From contig CM041778.1 in NCBI GenBank assembly GCA_023374045.1, positions 401,510,438 to 401,574,437 of the forward strand: DNA of 64,000 nt, read 5' to 3'. This DNA is from Limonium bicolor (taxonomy: Eukaryota; Streptophyta; Magnoliopsida; Caryophyllales; Plumbaginaceae). A program made the translations under genes and the position numbers. Each line of letters starts with the position of its first letter. Within the stretch, counting starts at the first letter, position 1. Positions 31,601-43,567 of this stretch are shown here, in pieces. Under the pieces are notes generated by a model. It had not been told where the DNA came from, did not search any database, and saw only the letters and a list, made by a program, of their open reading frames with translations.

Positions 31601-33943
31601 TTTTGATTTCAGTCTCATAACTCCCTGTCTCTGTATAACTAGGCTGCAGGGAGTATAAGTGAATGGCATTGAGTGATTAAAGAGCTTAAAACCTAACTAA
31701 TTCGTGTAACTGATATGTGAGCATTTTGGGAACTGATTTATAACCAGCAAGGGGAGTTTAAAGAAGATCTATGTAGAATTGGTACTTACAGTTCCTGCAG
31801 AATTAGGTTTCTGTTAGATGAGTTTTCAGAGATGTTAGCTTCATTGTTTTAAGTGGTTTTTAAGTTTAAATCATTCCCAACACAATCATCTAGTAGTGTA
31901 GAAGCTTTGGGAAGTTTGGAAACCGATCAGAAGACTAAGCAAAGACTTGAAGGAGAGATACATAATCAATGTTTTCAGTTTATCAGGAACTAAACTGTCT
32001 CTGTATATGAGCAGGACAGATTGTTTGTGAGTGTTGGAGAGAGTTAATAATGAACCCAAAATACTCCTAGGAGAGTGAATTAGGCTGATACATTCATTAG
32101 GAATTTTGGAAATCAACTTAATGACCAAACAGAAACAGAAAAAGAGATTTCACTAGCATGATCCCAGGATTTTTGATATCATGTTCTCCTGTATGATTGA
32201 GTTACAGTGGGGGGTTAAGTTGTGATACAGTCCTAGGTTTTACAATTTATAATAAATATTTTGGGGTGGTGATTTTATGATGTGGAAGAAATGGAATCTG
32301 ACATGTATATATATGTAACCGATAACTAAGCAAATGTGAACAACCTTGAGTTATATTTTACCACAATGTTTTTGGTGTTATAAAATTCAATACCTACAAC
32401 ATATTATAAGTTATGGGGTCACAATGTGGTTAATAAGAATTATACGGTAAAGGGATTCAAGTGTAACACATGTGTATACTATTTTTGGTATACATAACAA
32501 CTACCGAAACCATATGTTATAAGTCTAAAGTTATATAAAGTATTATGCTATATAGCATCATGAAATGAATGTAACACAAATGATATTATGCGGTCAAGAA
32601 TATAGTTATTCAAACTGTTATGCTAAATGCACACATATATAGATAAACACGTATCAAGAAATAAGGTTATACAATATAGTTACAACGACATAAAATACTA
32701 AGGTTAGTATAAGACTTTGGTTTGGTAAATAAACCCGAATGAAGTATCATAAGTGTACAACGTAAGGTTTCATACTCTATCGTAAACCGAGTATTAACTC
32801 ACATGACGTGTAAGGGGTTTCAAAATAATGGTACTTTAACTAGTAACAATCGAAAAATTCGGGGGCATAGTACTAGGATTTCAAACGTTATTCGGAAATA
32901 CCGAATTGTACTGTCATGTGGATTGGCGCTTAGCGTTCCTTGTATTTCTAGATCGCACTTCCGACGTACGCGCTTGAAAGCTCTAGTGGTCTGCACTGCA
33001 CGAATCTAGACACGGTGTATGGTATGTAAAGGAGTTTGATCCGAGTTGTCCTGAGGAATTCCTCGGGCTCGGATTTGTTTGATAACATGTGTGATTATGT
33101 GTGATGGATATGTGTTTACTGCATTACTTATTTATGCACAAACTAATACTATGTCGACTATAGATCGGCTTATATAAAACTACATATACGAGTTGTGTGA
33201 CTGTGATTACCGTTGCCTGACTTAATGCACTAAGTATTACAAGTATGTAGTTATAACCTAAGTAAGACACTTAGGAACGGGACACGACATTGTCGGTCCC
33301 TAGAGCTTCGACTCAAACATAAACACTACCTAGAATCATTCTAGGCATGCGTAAGACCCATAGGGCAGCCAACAAATAAGTGATGTTCTCCATATTTAAA
33401 ACTGTAACTGAATTACTAACTAACGAAGTTAACAGTGGAGTGTGAATGGAAGTGATGTGAACCTTAATCCAGACAGTCATTGGCTGTTGGTCACACGTAG
33501 AGATCTCTTGGGTTAACCTGTGTCGGGTTTTCCCTAGTTAATCCTGAACGAGCCTAGATAGATCATCAGGCGGAGTGTGCTACCGTTGGCACCAGGCCCT
33601 TAGCCACCTAAATGGACGCCTTTACAAAGGCAAAGTGAAATAGTCCCAGAGTCTTTGGATGATCAGGGCAGTGAGCACCTTGTGTGTACGTGGGACTACT
33701 GTCCAAGTGAATACATTTCGGGTTGTCCTAACTGACTCCCGACAGTACTAACCTAACCAACAATATGTGAAGGCCCGGTGGGCCGAGCGTTGTGATGCGT
33801 GAAGATGTGAAACTAAGAACAGCTTGTGAATTATCGAAGCTAATGTATTGTACGATGTGCTGCTGTTCTGTGTATACCTGTGATGATTGTGACATGCTTA
33901 ATTATGTTTTACAGTTTCCTGTTATACTCTGTAAACTGACATT

Positions 33944-34185
33944 CACTAGTAGGAAAAGGACCTACCGCAGCGGTTGTTTGGTACCTATGGCAGCGGTTGA
34001 AAACCGCTGCGATGGGTGCCGCTGCGCTAGGTGAAAACTCTACCGCAGCGGTTCTACAACCGCTGCGGTAGGTACTCTATCGCAGCGGTTGTTAGTTAGA
34101 ACCGCTGCGTTAGACCTTTTTTTTAAAAAAAAAAACCACCTATCGCAGCGGTTGTTAATAAGAACCGCTGCGATAGACCTTTTTT
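33944..34185. repeat. Left end of CACTA with subterminal palindromes
   Basis: CGCAGCGGTT and its complement AACCGCTGCG alternate about every 20-40 bp, forming hairpin-capable pairs such as ACCGCAGCGGTTCTACAACC and its partner downstream. In this superfamily the subterminal repeats are transposase-binding sites. Poly(T)/poly(A) runs lie between pairs. Confidence 0.85.
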
Positions 34186-34895
34186 TTTTTGTTTTTTCCA
34201 TTCCAGCCTACAATTCTACTACACACACACCCAAAATCAATCAAACCTGTGAAGATATAGCAATAAACAATGCCACCACAGTGGGGCATTAGATAAACCA
34301 TTTCACCATATAAATTGCCACCAAAACTTATCTACGGGCAATAATCCACTTACATTTACAAATTTCACCAAATTAATCAATATCAACAAAATCTTTACAG
34401 AAACGACAATTGTTTCATGAGAATTTCAAAATCATCCTACTCAATCCTACCAAACCCTAGATGCAACCTACATTAACGCTCATGAATTCTGCCCATTCTT
34501 CGAGCACCTCGGTTATATGTCCTTCGTTGTAACCGTCTACCAACTCTTCAAAAGCCTTGGAATTAACACAAAAGAAATATGATTAGTTGCTAATAATACT
34601 TTGAGTTTAAGAATCAATGTTAAAAATTATCTACAAAACCAAAAAATTTCGAGAATGCTACTTACCAGGTCTAGAGACTTCTCTGGCAAGAGTCTCGGTC
34701 CCGCTATCAAGTCACTCATAAACCGAATGACATAGTAGCCACATTCCGAACCTCCCGGCTGCTGTGGACACTGCACATGTATATACGTACATATTCAAAA
34801 TCGATTTAACACATAAATTATAATACTGTTCCTATTTTAAATCTAATGAACATATTACAAATTTGAATAAGGACTACAAAAATACCTTGACTACT

Positions 34896-35101
34896 GATAA
34901 GTGCAAACATATAGACTTTTTAGGGTTTAATCACCTTATTAATTATAGCATTTTTAGTAATGTTTCGCACTTATCTAGGGTTTTTCCTATAATTGTGTTA
35001 TAATTATAGGAAAAACCCTAGATAAGTGCGAAACATTACTATAAATGCTATAATTAATAAGGTGATTAAACCCTAAAAAGTCTATATGTTTTGCACTTAT
35101 C
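34896..35101. repeat. 206-bp near-perfect palindrome in element F
   Basis: Arms of about 95-100 bp, each beginning GATAAGTGC from the outside and meeting near TTGTGTTATAATTATAGG, differ at only a few positions. It is the head-to-head junction of two copies of the LTR start. A transcript through it would form a long hairpin. Confidence 0.9.
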
Positions 35102-36133
35102 AAACTTCCTCACACTTGACTTTTGCTTGTCCTCAAGCAAATAAGAATAAAATATCTAAGCCTTAATATAAAACAAGATTAAAAAGTGTAGAAGGGAATT
35201 AAGACAAAGTGACAATTGAAAGAATAATTCTGCTCTTAGAAGTAGGTTTTATAAACAGTGAAGAAGAATAATTTAATAAAAGCATAGAAAAACTAGATTG
35301 CAGAAACAAGTTAGATTAACCTGGGATTTCCAACCAACTTTCATCACTAACCTGGGATGACAAGGGGTGTGAAGTAATGCTTTATTCGCAATACCTTTCA
35401 AACACCACGTACTCATGTTCATAACATAAATTGCAATTTATTTATTTACACTTTTTTTTGAATGTGCAAAATTGTATAGACAAAGCACATATTATTTATA
35501 TAATATATTTTTAATTGCATTATTTTTCTGTACCCCAGACTTTTCTCTCTATCCTTGTAGCGGTGTTGGGTCTTCTATCCCAGGTCACGAGACCTTAGGT
35601 AGATAGGTGTTAAAGCACCCCCAAGAACTTAATAACCGGATAGACGAGGCCTGTTCTTGGTTAGAAAAAATTCATAAACAGCGGAGTACCTTGTCTTTAT
35701 CCTTTTCTTTCCTTGACTTTCCACATATTTCCATAATCCCAAGCTAAACTAAATTGATTTTTACAACTAGCAGATCTATCATTTTTCGAGTAAAAATAGA
35801 GTATTTGAAGGAAAATAATTTTATACAAACTCCTTGAAATAAAACTACCTTTCAGTTGTCACTTGACATAATTTCAGACACTTCTACAATTATTTTACCT
35901 CATTTTTATCAATTTTTTTTTTAAATTTTAGGCAGTTTAGAGTAGCAAAAAGTGAGTGTGGCATTATCGAACTACTGTCATAATTTCAGGGAAAGGTCTC
36001 TCCTAGGGTTTTTCCTATAATTGTGTTATTATATTAATTAATGTATTATATGTGTTAAAATGTAGGAAAAATGACAAACAAAGACATATATTAAGGATTG
36101 AAAAAGATGTCACGCGTGAAGCACGCATGTATG

Positions 36134-36410
36134 TTCCGCCTCATCAGTACCGCCTCCTTATCAGGCGGACAACAGAGAGGCGACCGCCTCCTTATCAGGC
36201 GGACAACAGAGAGGCGACCGCCTCCTTATCAGGCGGACAACTCTAACCAACCGCGAGGCGGACAAGAGACAGAAGACCGCCTCATTAGGGCGGACAATAG
36301 AGAGTACCGCCACTTAAGAGGCGGACAACTCTAATGCGACCGCGAGGCGGTTGAGACAGAGGAGACCGCCACATAAACAGGCGGACAAGAATAGAGAGTA
36401 CCGCTACTTA
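36134..36410. repeat. 34-bp tandem repeat of CCGCCT...AGGCGG units
   Basis: Three perfect-period units start at about 36150, 36184 and 36218 (CCGCCTCCTTATCAGGCGGA). Several degenerate units follow to about 36410. Each unit is itself an inverted repeat. It lies upstream of the TATA-like box of element F and could act as repeated promoter sites. Confidence 0.8.
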
Positions 36411-38587
36411 TCTAGTGGACACGTGTAAATGTGTAGGAAATTAACGGGTTATCTTCTACCCAACTCGCTCTTCAACTTGAGCCGGCGCCTACCATAAATC
36501 ACGCACGCGATTCAGCCCTGTCCCCTGCGCAATCAATAGCTGCAATCAATGGGGAGCTGCAATCAACGAGCTCAATCAGTGAGCTAATGAGCTGCTGCTC
36601 TGTTCTTCTTCCTCTATAAATACGAGCCTCGTTCGTCCTTACTGAGTGTCCTTCCGGAGGCTCCTTCCGTGGTTCCTCTGGAGTTCCAAGTCACACACCA
36701 TCTCATTTCTCTCCTTCCGCCTTCTCCATTTTATTTATTTTACAATCCACCAAATCCACCTCTAGCCTACGTATAAAATAGCAGAGTGAGCCGGAGTGAT
36801 TACGGATGATTTCTATTACTCTTGTCTCTGTCTATCTATTTAATATGTTAGGATAGTTTTCGTACGCTTTGGGAATAATTATTATGTTCTGTATTAATTA
36901 TGCAGTGTTTTTACTGGTTTTAATTTAATGAAGTTTGTTACGCTTAAAGCTCATCTCTCGCCTTTTTAATAAATGTCATGAGTTTATTAAATTGCTTGCT
37001 AAGTCTATTTTGATCAGACCAGGTGATAAATAGATAGGTTGATTAAGCCGTAAATCTGGAGAAAGCTCTATTATGATTTAATGAGTTAGTATTTTCAGAT
37101 GCAATTATATTTCCTGGAATTTAATGTCCGTTTACATAAGAGTGCTCGAACCTTGATTAGACCGAGCATTTCTGGTAAACGAGTTCTTATGAGGCTATGA
37201 CTTAGTCCTTAGGATAATTTAAGGAATTTTGCCAAACAATTATAATTAAACCAGTAGGAATAGCATGAAAGAGCAGATAATATTAATCTGAACCAGAGTC
37301 CCGTTTAGTTAATTTGCTTACTTAGTTAATTTTATTAACTGTTTTTATTTATATTTAACAAGTCAATTAATCCCCCCTCTTTGTGACACGCTTAGGTGCT
37401 ATAATATGTACATTAGTCCCGTGGTTCGATATCCGGTCGCTTACATTTTCACTATACTACTGCGACCGGGATTTGTTTGCAGCCCGACGTTTATTTTGGG
37501 TTTTAATTTCTTTTCTTTAACTTTAATTACACCACTTAAACCACTCAGATTATAACGTCTGCAACTACATTCCACGGAATCTTCTTAAGTCTCTCTCCTC
37601 GGACTTGCGTCATTACAGATACAAAGGCACTAGAATTCATACGCACATAAAAAGTAAAAGTTATCAACTGGATGATTAAGAAATAACTAAAAATTGATAA
37701 TTAATCAAGTTAAGTAAATTCATCACCTCATCAACATGTTATATATAAGTGGCCTCTTGGGACGCAGAGATGCTGAGTCAAGCTGCAGGACTCTTGGGCT
37801 TTTTATACAAAACGAGCAAAGACCAGTGTCGGCTGTTCATAGATTACAATACAGGCAGAACTTAATTCAATCAGTTACATAATACAAATATCATAATTTT
37901 TAAACTAACTTAACATTAGATAAAATTCTTACCCTTGGTGAAGAGGCAGCATGATGTAAGATTTATCTGTAACTGCACACGCATGTATCACATTCGACAA
38001 GTACTGGACCAACGCTTGGGGGTCAGATCCCATATTAGCTTCGGAACAGTAGTCAGGGCATAGGAACCCGAAACTACTATTCTCATGTACTTGGACCGCC
38101 TTGTCATCAATAAACCTGCACATATAAAGAAACAAATATTATGAATTTAATTTTCAAATATACAGAGTAAAATGTGTACAACATTTGCTAATTACTCACA
38201 TGCAAGCCGATTTGAGAATCGACGCAGTCAACCAATCCTTCGTGAACAACTCCACAAAATCAGTAAGATAGATTTCAAAACTCTGAGCGCCTCTGTAGTG
38301 AAAAAGATCCGGTCTTGGTTCCATTGTAATCGAATCTCTTCCTGGCGGCGTCATCAGTAGTGTGGAGTGTAACAGTTTCAGCATGGGGGGTAAGGCATTC
38401 AGAACCGCCGGTTGTAGCAAATTCGATCTCATCACAACTCTAGTCGCGGATGCCATTGAAGGATTAGCTGGTGGAACAACAACTCTCTTTCCTTTTGCCT
38501 TATCAGAATTTGATTGAATGTGTTCCTAATATATTAATTTAATAAGTATATGTTTCTACTCTAGGATATGTTAAAGAATAAGTTTTT

Positions 38588-38848
38588 TCATGGGGTTACC
38601 TGCTGCTCCCCAAGCCTAATCAATCTACAGGGCCACTGTACTGCATTGGATTCAGCTTGACGAAGGGTGGATATGTCTGCACTGGGCACCGGTATCTGAT
38701 AATCCGCGTAAGCAGGCGCGTAACCTTCAACAAGCACCCGGCCATGGTACTCTCGGAGCGCTGTATTCCTCACGGTGTCTCCAGCACAAGACTTGAAAAG
38801 TTTTCCCCACCCTACTTCGACTTCGTCAACGCCAATCACTTGGAGCAA
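38588..38848 (-). pseudogene. CACTA-associated domain of unknown function
   Basis: The minus-strand frame reads LQVIGVDEVEVGWGKLFKSC, then a GYAPAYADYQIPVPSADIST block and VQWPCRLIRL. This pattern (a Tyr/Ile-Pro-Val-Pro segment, a leucine-rich linker, then QWP) is common in proteins of plant CACTA elements upstream of the Ulp1 domain. I do not know its role. It probably belongs to the same gene as the protease downstream at 34457-38135. Confidence 0.6.
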
Positions 38849-38889
38849 TGTGCAGTCAATTGGTTGCTAAATTTTCAAAATTAAAGATT

Positions 38890-40668
38890 TTAGATGCAGA
38901 TAAACAATTGTATAATTTGTTTTTTTTTGTATTTGTAGTTAACATGTTGTTCTAACCTTGAGAGATGAATATGGAAATGGGTTGACGTCATAATGTGCAT
39001 GATATCCAAACAATGTCGAACAGGCAGATGCCGCCAATACGGCAGATCCCAAAAAATGGAACATTTTTTCCAAATGTTCTTCGGCGGCTTGGATGTGTTT
39101 CCAAAGACATTTTCAATGTCTTTTACCTTTGCATACACTTCCTCTGAATTCAAAGGCAGACGAGCCACACGAGTCTCGGGCTCATTGTTGAACAGCTTTC
39201 GCTTTCTCGAACGGTAAGGATGGTCTACTGGAAGAAACCGTCGATGACACATATAAACATTTTTGCCGCAGTGCTTCAGACGATCTGAACATGTGTCATC
39301 CTCACATACCGGACACGCTTTGAATCCTTTCACCGAGTATCCTGACAAGTTCCCATAGGCAGGAAAGTCGTTAACAGTACAGAACAACATCGCCTTCAGT
39401 GTGAAATTTTCTTTCGCATGAGCATCATATACCACTGTCCCTTCATTCCACAACAACTTCAGATCGTCGATCAGTGGTGCAAGATATACGTCAATGTTAT
39501 GACCAGGTTGCTTTGGACCGGAAATTAGGAGTGATAACATAATGTATTTTCGTTTCATGCACAACCATGACGGTAAATTATAGATCACTAGTAGCACCGG
39601 CCAAGTGCTGTGCTGACTGCTCAACGTGCCATACGGGTTCATCCCATCGGTACACAATCCAAGTCTCAGATTCCTATCCTCATCCCCAAAATGATGTTTG
39701 AATTTTCTGTTGATATTTCTCCACTGAGGTCCGTCTGCAGGATGTCTTAATTTTTCATCAATTTTTCTACCTTCCGCGTGCCATCGTAAGTTCTTCGCAT
39801 CTTTCGGGTTGGCAAACAACCGTTTGAATCTAGGAATTATCGGCAAGTACCACAATAATTTAACTGGACGATTTTTTTTCTGAAAGGAGGAATCCTCATC
39901 CTTGTCCTTGTACCGGGACAACAAACATTTAGGACACTTGTCTAGATGTTCGTATTCACCCCTATAAAGCACACAGTTATTTGGGCAAGCATGAATCTTT
40001 TTATATTCAACCCCCATTGGACACATCCATTTCTTTGCCTCGTAGGTGGATGTAGGAAGACCATTCTCATCAGGAAGCATATCATGTATCAGCTCTAGAA
40101 ATGACGTGAAACACTTGTCACCAACTCCATATTTCCCCTTTAAGTTGAACAAATTAAGTACAGCAGTCAATTTTGTGTATTTAACGCATGAAGGGTACAA
40201 AGGTGTCTTTGATGCGTCCAACAATCTTTGATACTCTTCCGGCTTATCGACAAAAGTATCGGCAACATTTTCTAACATTTCATCCATTTGTTCATCATGG
40301 TGAGTGGTCACGCTGTCATCGAATCCTGAATCACTTAACGGTACCGACTCATTGATGGTATTGAAGGTATGGGCGGTACTTGCGTAACGTGGATCATGAG
40401 CACTTGATGATGTTGAAGCACTAGCTGCAACAGTTTCTCCATGAAAATTCCATCTTCTGTAATGTGGCATGAATCCACGGGACTTAAGATGAAATCTAAT
40501 TTCCTCAATGTCTTCATATTTCCTTACGACCCCACAGTCAACACAAGGACATGAAATCTTGTCCGCCTTTGTTATGTCCTTGTGTTGCACTGCCGCTTTG
40601 AGAAATTCTTTCAGCTTCTCATCAAAATAGTTATCCCCTCGATAACCGTACATCCAGTCACGCTCCAT
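38890..40668 (-). pseudogene. CACTA TNP2-type transposase, C-terminally truncated
   Basis: The 592-codon frame starts at an ATG (40668) with MERDWMYGYRGD and a CPCVDCG cluster, typical of the transposase-associated N-terminal domain. It continues into the TNP2 core (Transposase_21) with WHAEGRK, GLCTDGMNPYG, GPKQPGHNIDVYLAPLIDDL, YGNLSGYSVKGFKACPVC and VRHCLDIMHI. Just after MHI, where family members continue with EKN and several hundred more residues, the sequence turns unrelated. The catalytic C-terminal half is therefore deleted, and the sequence runs straight toward the gene at 38848. No internal stop exists. The enzyme would bind ends and cut, but it is unlikely to be active here. Confidence 0.88.
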
Positions 40669-41280
40669 TCTATATGTGAAAACAAAACAAATGTTTAGAT
40701 TGATTTGTCTTTCAGTTTCGTCTGCATTTATATATGGAGCATGTTTCTACTGGATGTACGGTTGCAACCAAACTCAGCACTACTCTATGGTTACAACCTA
40801 ACTAACGTAGCCTAAGTACTCTAACTTCACAACGTAACTAATCTAGCCTTATTCTAACAATTCTAACACATTTAATTTAACTTCAACAAATCATTGCATT
40901 AAAACAAAAAATAAAGTTTAATTACTTACTTGTTTTAAGGTTGTACAGAGGGGGAAGCTAGGACACTGCTTTGGTGATGGGCTGGGAAAGTACTGGTACA
41001 AATCCAATAGCAGATTCAGAAGACCTGACAAAGAAAAGTAAAGATTGTTATACACAAATAACAAATAAAATTAATTAATAAGACTATTACGATTCTAGAA
41101 AAAATTCGGCATGACCTTTGCGTAATCGTGTTAATCCCATGCTTATCATTAAGCATTCACCAACATCTTATTTACCACGACAAATAAATTCCACAATTGG
41201 CAGCAACCATTCGCAATCACTCAATATTAACCACAACCACTTTTCGCAATAATTAATTAAACAAACAAAGAGAAAACATA

Positions 41281-41613
41281 GATGAAGATGTTACCTTTTC
41301 ACTCTTACTTCACAGCAGAATAAATAAGGAAGAAGAAGTACAGACCACCCCAATTACTGCAGACATCAGGGAAGCAAGGAAATAATATTAGGGGGGGCAA
41401 GAAATCCATTATTATAAGCATTATCATATTAAGAAAATAAAAAAGAGAAAAAAGATAGATGATATTATTACCTTTCAGCTCATGCTGCACAACAGAAGCA
41501 ATGAGGAAGAAAGAGACACAGAGACCACCCCAATTACTGTAGACAGCGGTGAAGCAAGGTAATAATATTAGGGGGGGCAAGAAATCCATTACTATAAGCA
41601 TTATCATATTAAG
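41281..41613. repeat. 180-bp direct duplication inside CACTA
   Basis: Two copies, about 41281-41433 and 41461-41613, share ACCACCCCAATTACTG, AATAATATTAGGGGGGGCAA and GCATTATCATATTAAG at a constant 180-bp offset. The rest is 80-90 percent alike by eye. It lies upstream of the transposase, so it may be a duplicated promoter or leader. Confidence 0.8.
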
Positions 41614-42835
41614 CACGTATATGAGGAAAAAATGTATCATCGTTTTTGTCTCCATTATGGTCGTATAAAATACATTATTAATTTAATGAGATTAGAGAGT
41701 GTGACTGAATTGGTGACTGTAAAAATATAGTCACTGCAAATTCCATAAAAATTAATTAAGATAACTTATAGCTATGAACTTAACTAATAAAAAGTATATT
41801 TTTTAAAAATTAATTAAGATGATTTATTAGTAACTTATAAATTAAACTAATAAAAAATATCTTTTTAATAAAGTTCCCTATTTTAACAAACATTGCCAGG
41901 AACAAACTATATTTTTTTATCGAGTGTACTTGTTTATTTCATTTTTGTAAAATGTTAGACATGGAGGACGTGAGAAGCTGTGACTCTCCATCAAATAGCT
42001 GGATTTGGCCTTTTCTACACACAGATATATATATATAAATATTTTCACAATCAAAGAAAAGAATCCAAGCAACTAATTAATTAAAGTAGCTTTGTCACCT
42101 ACATAAGATAATTATCTTAGGATCAAAACATGTTTGTACTCGGTTGTCTTCAGGCTGATCATTTCAACGCGACTCCTAAATGACCAACTTGATATCATGT
42201 TTGATTATGTTTCAGGTCAAGTCCAGCGGAAGAAATATTGATACATAACTTACTTATCGAACATTAGTAGCTTTTTCCAAAAATAATCTCTAGTAATATA
42301 TTACTGAAGAAACAAGGATGCATTATCACTAGCATCATTGTAATTGTGACGCAATTTTCCCGTACCGTTTTTTACAACTTTGGGTTGTATGCAGAGGGCA
42401 CAAACAACAAAAATATCAACTCAGGCATTTTATCGAACACCTTATATGCACAACTATTTATACTTGTTCAATAATCTATCTATATTCAAATTATGCACAC
42501 ACAACTAAACTAACAATCAATAACTATATTACAACAAGTTATTCAATCAACAAGACAATAATTAACATAATTTCGAAGTTAGAAATCGGATTCGAACCTA
42601 GGGTTCGCGCAGCACCCACGTACGACGCCTGCGACCTGGACTTGGGACGGCGAGGGCAACGGCGACGGCGACGGCGGTGGCGGTGGCGCGCGGAAGGAGA
42701 AGGTGGCGGTGGTGGCGGAGTCGCAGGCGTCGTGAGAATCGCCGTCGTCTTCTTCGTCTTCGTTCTCGCGATTACAGAGAAGAGAATGAGAGGAGAAGAT
42801 GAACTGGAGCGATTTGGGGGAAATAAAAGAGCTCT

Positions 42836-43070
42836 ATCGCAGCGGTTCCTACTAAGAACCGCTGAGATAGGTCTGCAAAAAAGACCTATCTCAGCGGTTC
42901 TTAGTAGGAACCGCTGCGATAGAGTTGTTTTTTTTTAAACGACCCTAGCGCAGCGGTTGTTATTAACAACCGCTGCGATAGAGTTGTTTTTTTTAAACGA
43001 CCCTAGCGCAGCGGTTGTTTTTACAACCGCTGCGGTAGGGGCGCTGCGATAGACCATTTCTGTACTAGTG
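42836..43070. repeat. Right end of CACTA with subterminal palindromes
   Basis: This is the mirror of the left end: repeated CTATCGCAGCGGTT / AACCGCTGCGATAG pairs, then CCATTTCTGTACTAGTG at the terminus. Upstream, 42600-42760 is a GC-rich stretch of CGGCGACGG-type repeats that is low complexity. Confidence 0.85.
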
Positions 43071-43567
43071 ATTGCATGTAACAAACCTAATAAAAAGATG
43101 GTTAATACGACCTAATTGACCACTAGGGTCCAGACTCGGCATACTCAGCGTTTATCGCTGAGCCTTTATGGCTTTATGCAGGTTGATGATCACGGACGAA
43201 GCCGGAGTGCGGGGCCGGGTAGTTAGGATGTTGTGGATTTTGGATTTACCGCACGTACCTTGTTATGTATTAAGTTGTTTCACTGAAGTTTGTTGTAAGT
43301 TTTTGGAGTATGTCTAGACGCTCACTGTTGTTGTACTTCTGAGACTTAGATAGATGTGTAGGCGGTATCTCGTTGCCACCGCGGATTGTATTATTATGTT
43401 TTCATTTTGTTAAGTTGTTGTATTGCTACATCACTTGTATGGGCGAGTGATGGCAAGTAACACCCATGTGAGTTCTATTACTGACATTTCTTCCGCTGTG
43501 AGACGCATTTATTCCTATTCACATGATTGATTATTACGTCATTGTTTGAGAGGGGTGTTACATTGAC

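Larger units (their letters stand above)
34895..37563 (+). mobile_element. LTR-like element F (rearranged solo LTR) nested in CACTA
   Basis: The ends are TGATAAGTGC and TAACGTCTGCA, with a perfect 5-bp duplication ACTAC at 34890-34894 and 37564-37568. Removing it restores an exon of the Ulp1 gene. There are no coding domains. The plus-strand LTR text runs to about 35001, is interrupted, and resumes after a 27-bp direct repeat (34975-35001 and 36003-36029). The interrupting 1 kb starts with an inverted copy of the LTR start and continues into sequence resembling the region before a polypurine tract on the minus strand. A TATA-like TATAAATA at 36615-36622 fits an LTR promoter. I read it as a solo LTR that suffered an inverted insertion or recombination. 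Confidence 0.7.
34457..38135 (-). pseudogene. CACTA Ulp1-like cysteine protease gene, split by element F
   Basis: Exons on the minus strand, from 5' to 3': 38135 to about 37931 (FGFLCPDYC... to SYIMLPLHQG); about 37835-37736, with the catalytic-type HW in RHWSLLVLY (His-Trp at 37823-37828) and a one-base A-run indel; 37569 to about 37640 plus 34886-34894, an exon cut by element F; 34770-34666 with QCPQQPGGSECGYYVIRFM, carrying the oxyanion Gln and catalytic Cys of C48 peptidases; and 34555-34457 with EEWAEFM and a stop. Splice sites are plausible throughout (for example CAAG/GTATTT at 34885 and CCTG/GTAAG at 34665). Such Ulp1-like proteins are common passengers in plant CACTA elements. The function there is uncertain, possibly deSUMOylation. 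Confidence 0.82.
33944..43070 (-). mobile_element. CACTA (En/Spm) DNA transposon in 3' LTR of A
   Basis: This 9127-bp element begins CACTAGTAGGAAAAGG and ends with the inverted CACTAGTACAGAAATGG. It is flanked by a 3-bp ATT duplication at 33941-33943 and 43071-43073. The empty site is visible in the 5' LTR of A around 12106. Both ends carry palindromic subterminal repeats with the core CGCAGCGGTT. On the minus strand it encodes a TNP2-type transposase remnant and an intron-containing Ulp1-like protease. Both are damaged, so the copy would need help in trans to move. Confidence 0.94.
6490..43562 (+). mobile_element. Giant Ty3/Gypsy chromovirus-like element A carrying an AlkB gene
   Basis: The outer limits are defined by a perfect 5-bp TSD TTGAC at 6485-6489 and 43563-43567, and by LTRs that start TGAAATACCCC and end GGGGTGTTACA. 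Removing element B (18828-28022) and the CACTA transposon (33944-43070), each with its TSD copy, leaves about 18.7 kb: two LTRs of about 6.1 kb and about 6.5 kb internal. Domain order Gag, AlkB, protease, RT, RNase H, integrase, chromodomain-like tail places it with chromoviruses, most like Tekay/Del. Unusual traits are the very long LTRs, the spliceosomal introns in gag-pro, the captured dioxygenase, and an antisense tRNA-like unit in each LTR. Several frameshifts make this copy defective. Confidence 0.92.
28318..43562 (+). repeat. 3' LTR of element A, split by CACTA
   Basis: The two parts, 28318-33940 and 43071-43562, together make about 6.1 kb and align along the whole length of 6490-12591 with a low level of substitutions and small indels. 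The repeat ends GGGGTGTTACA and is followed by TSD TTGAC at 43563-43567. It contains the same antisense tRNA-like unit (about 28565-28660) and the same degenerate repeats. Confidence 0.92.

Noticed and set aside
42642..42938. 98-codon Arg/Gly-rich frame near the right end of CACTA
   Set aside because: It arises from low-complexity CGGCGACGG-type repeats and runs into the subterminal palindromes. It has no support as a gene.
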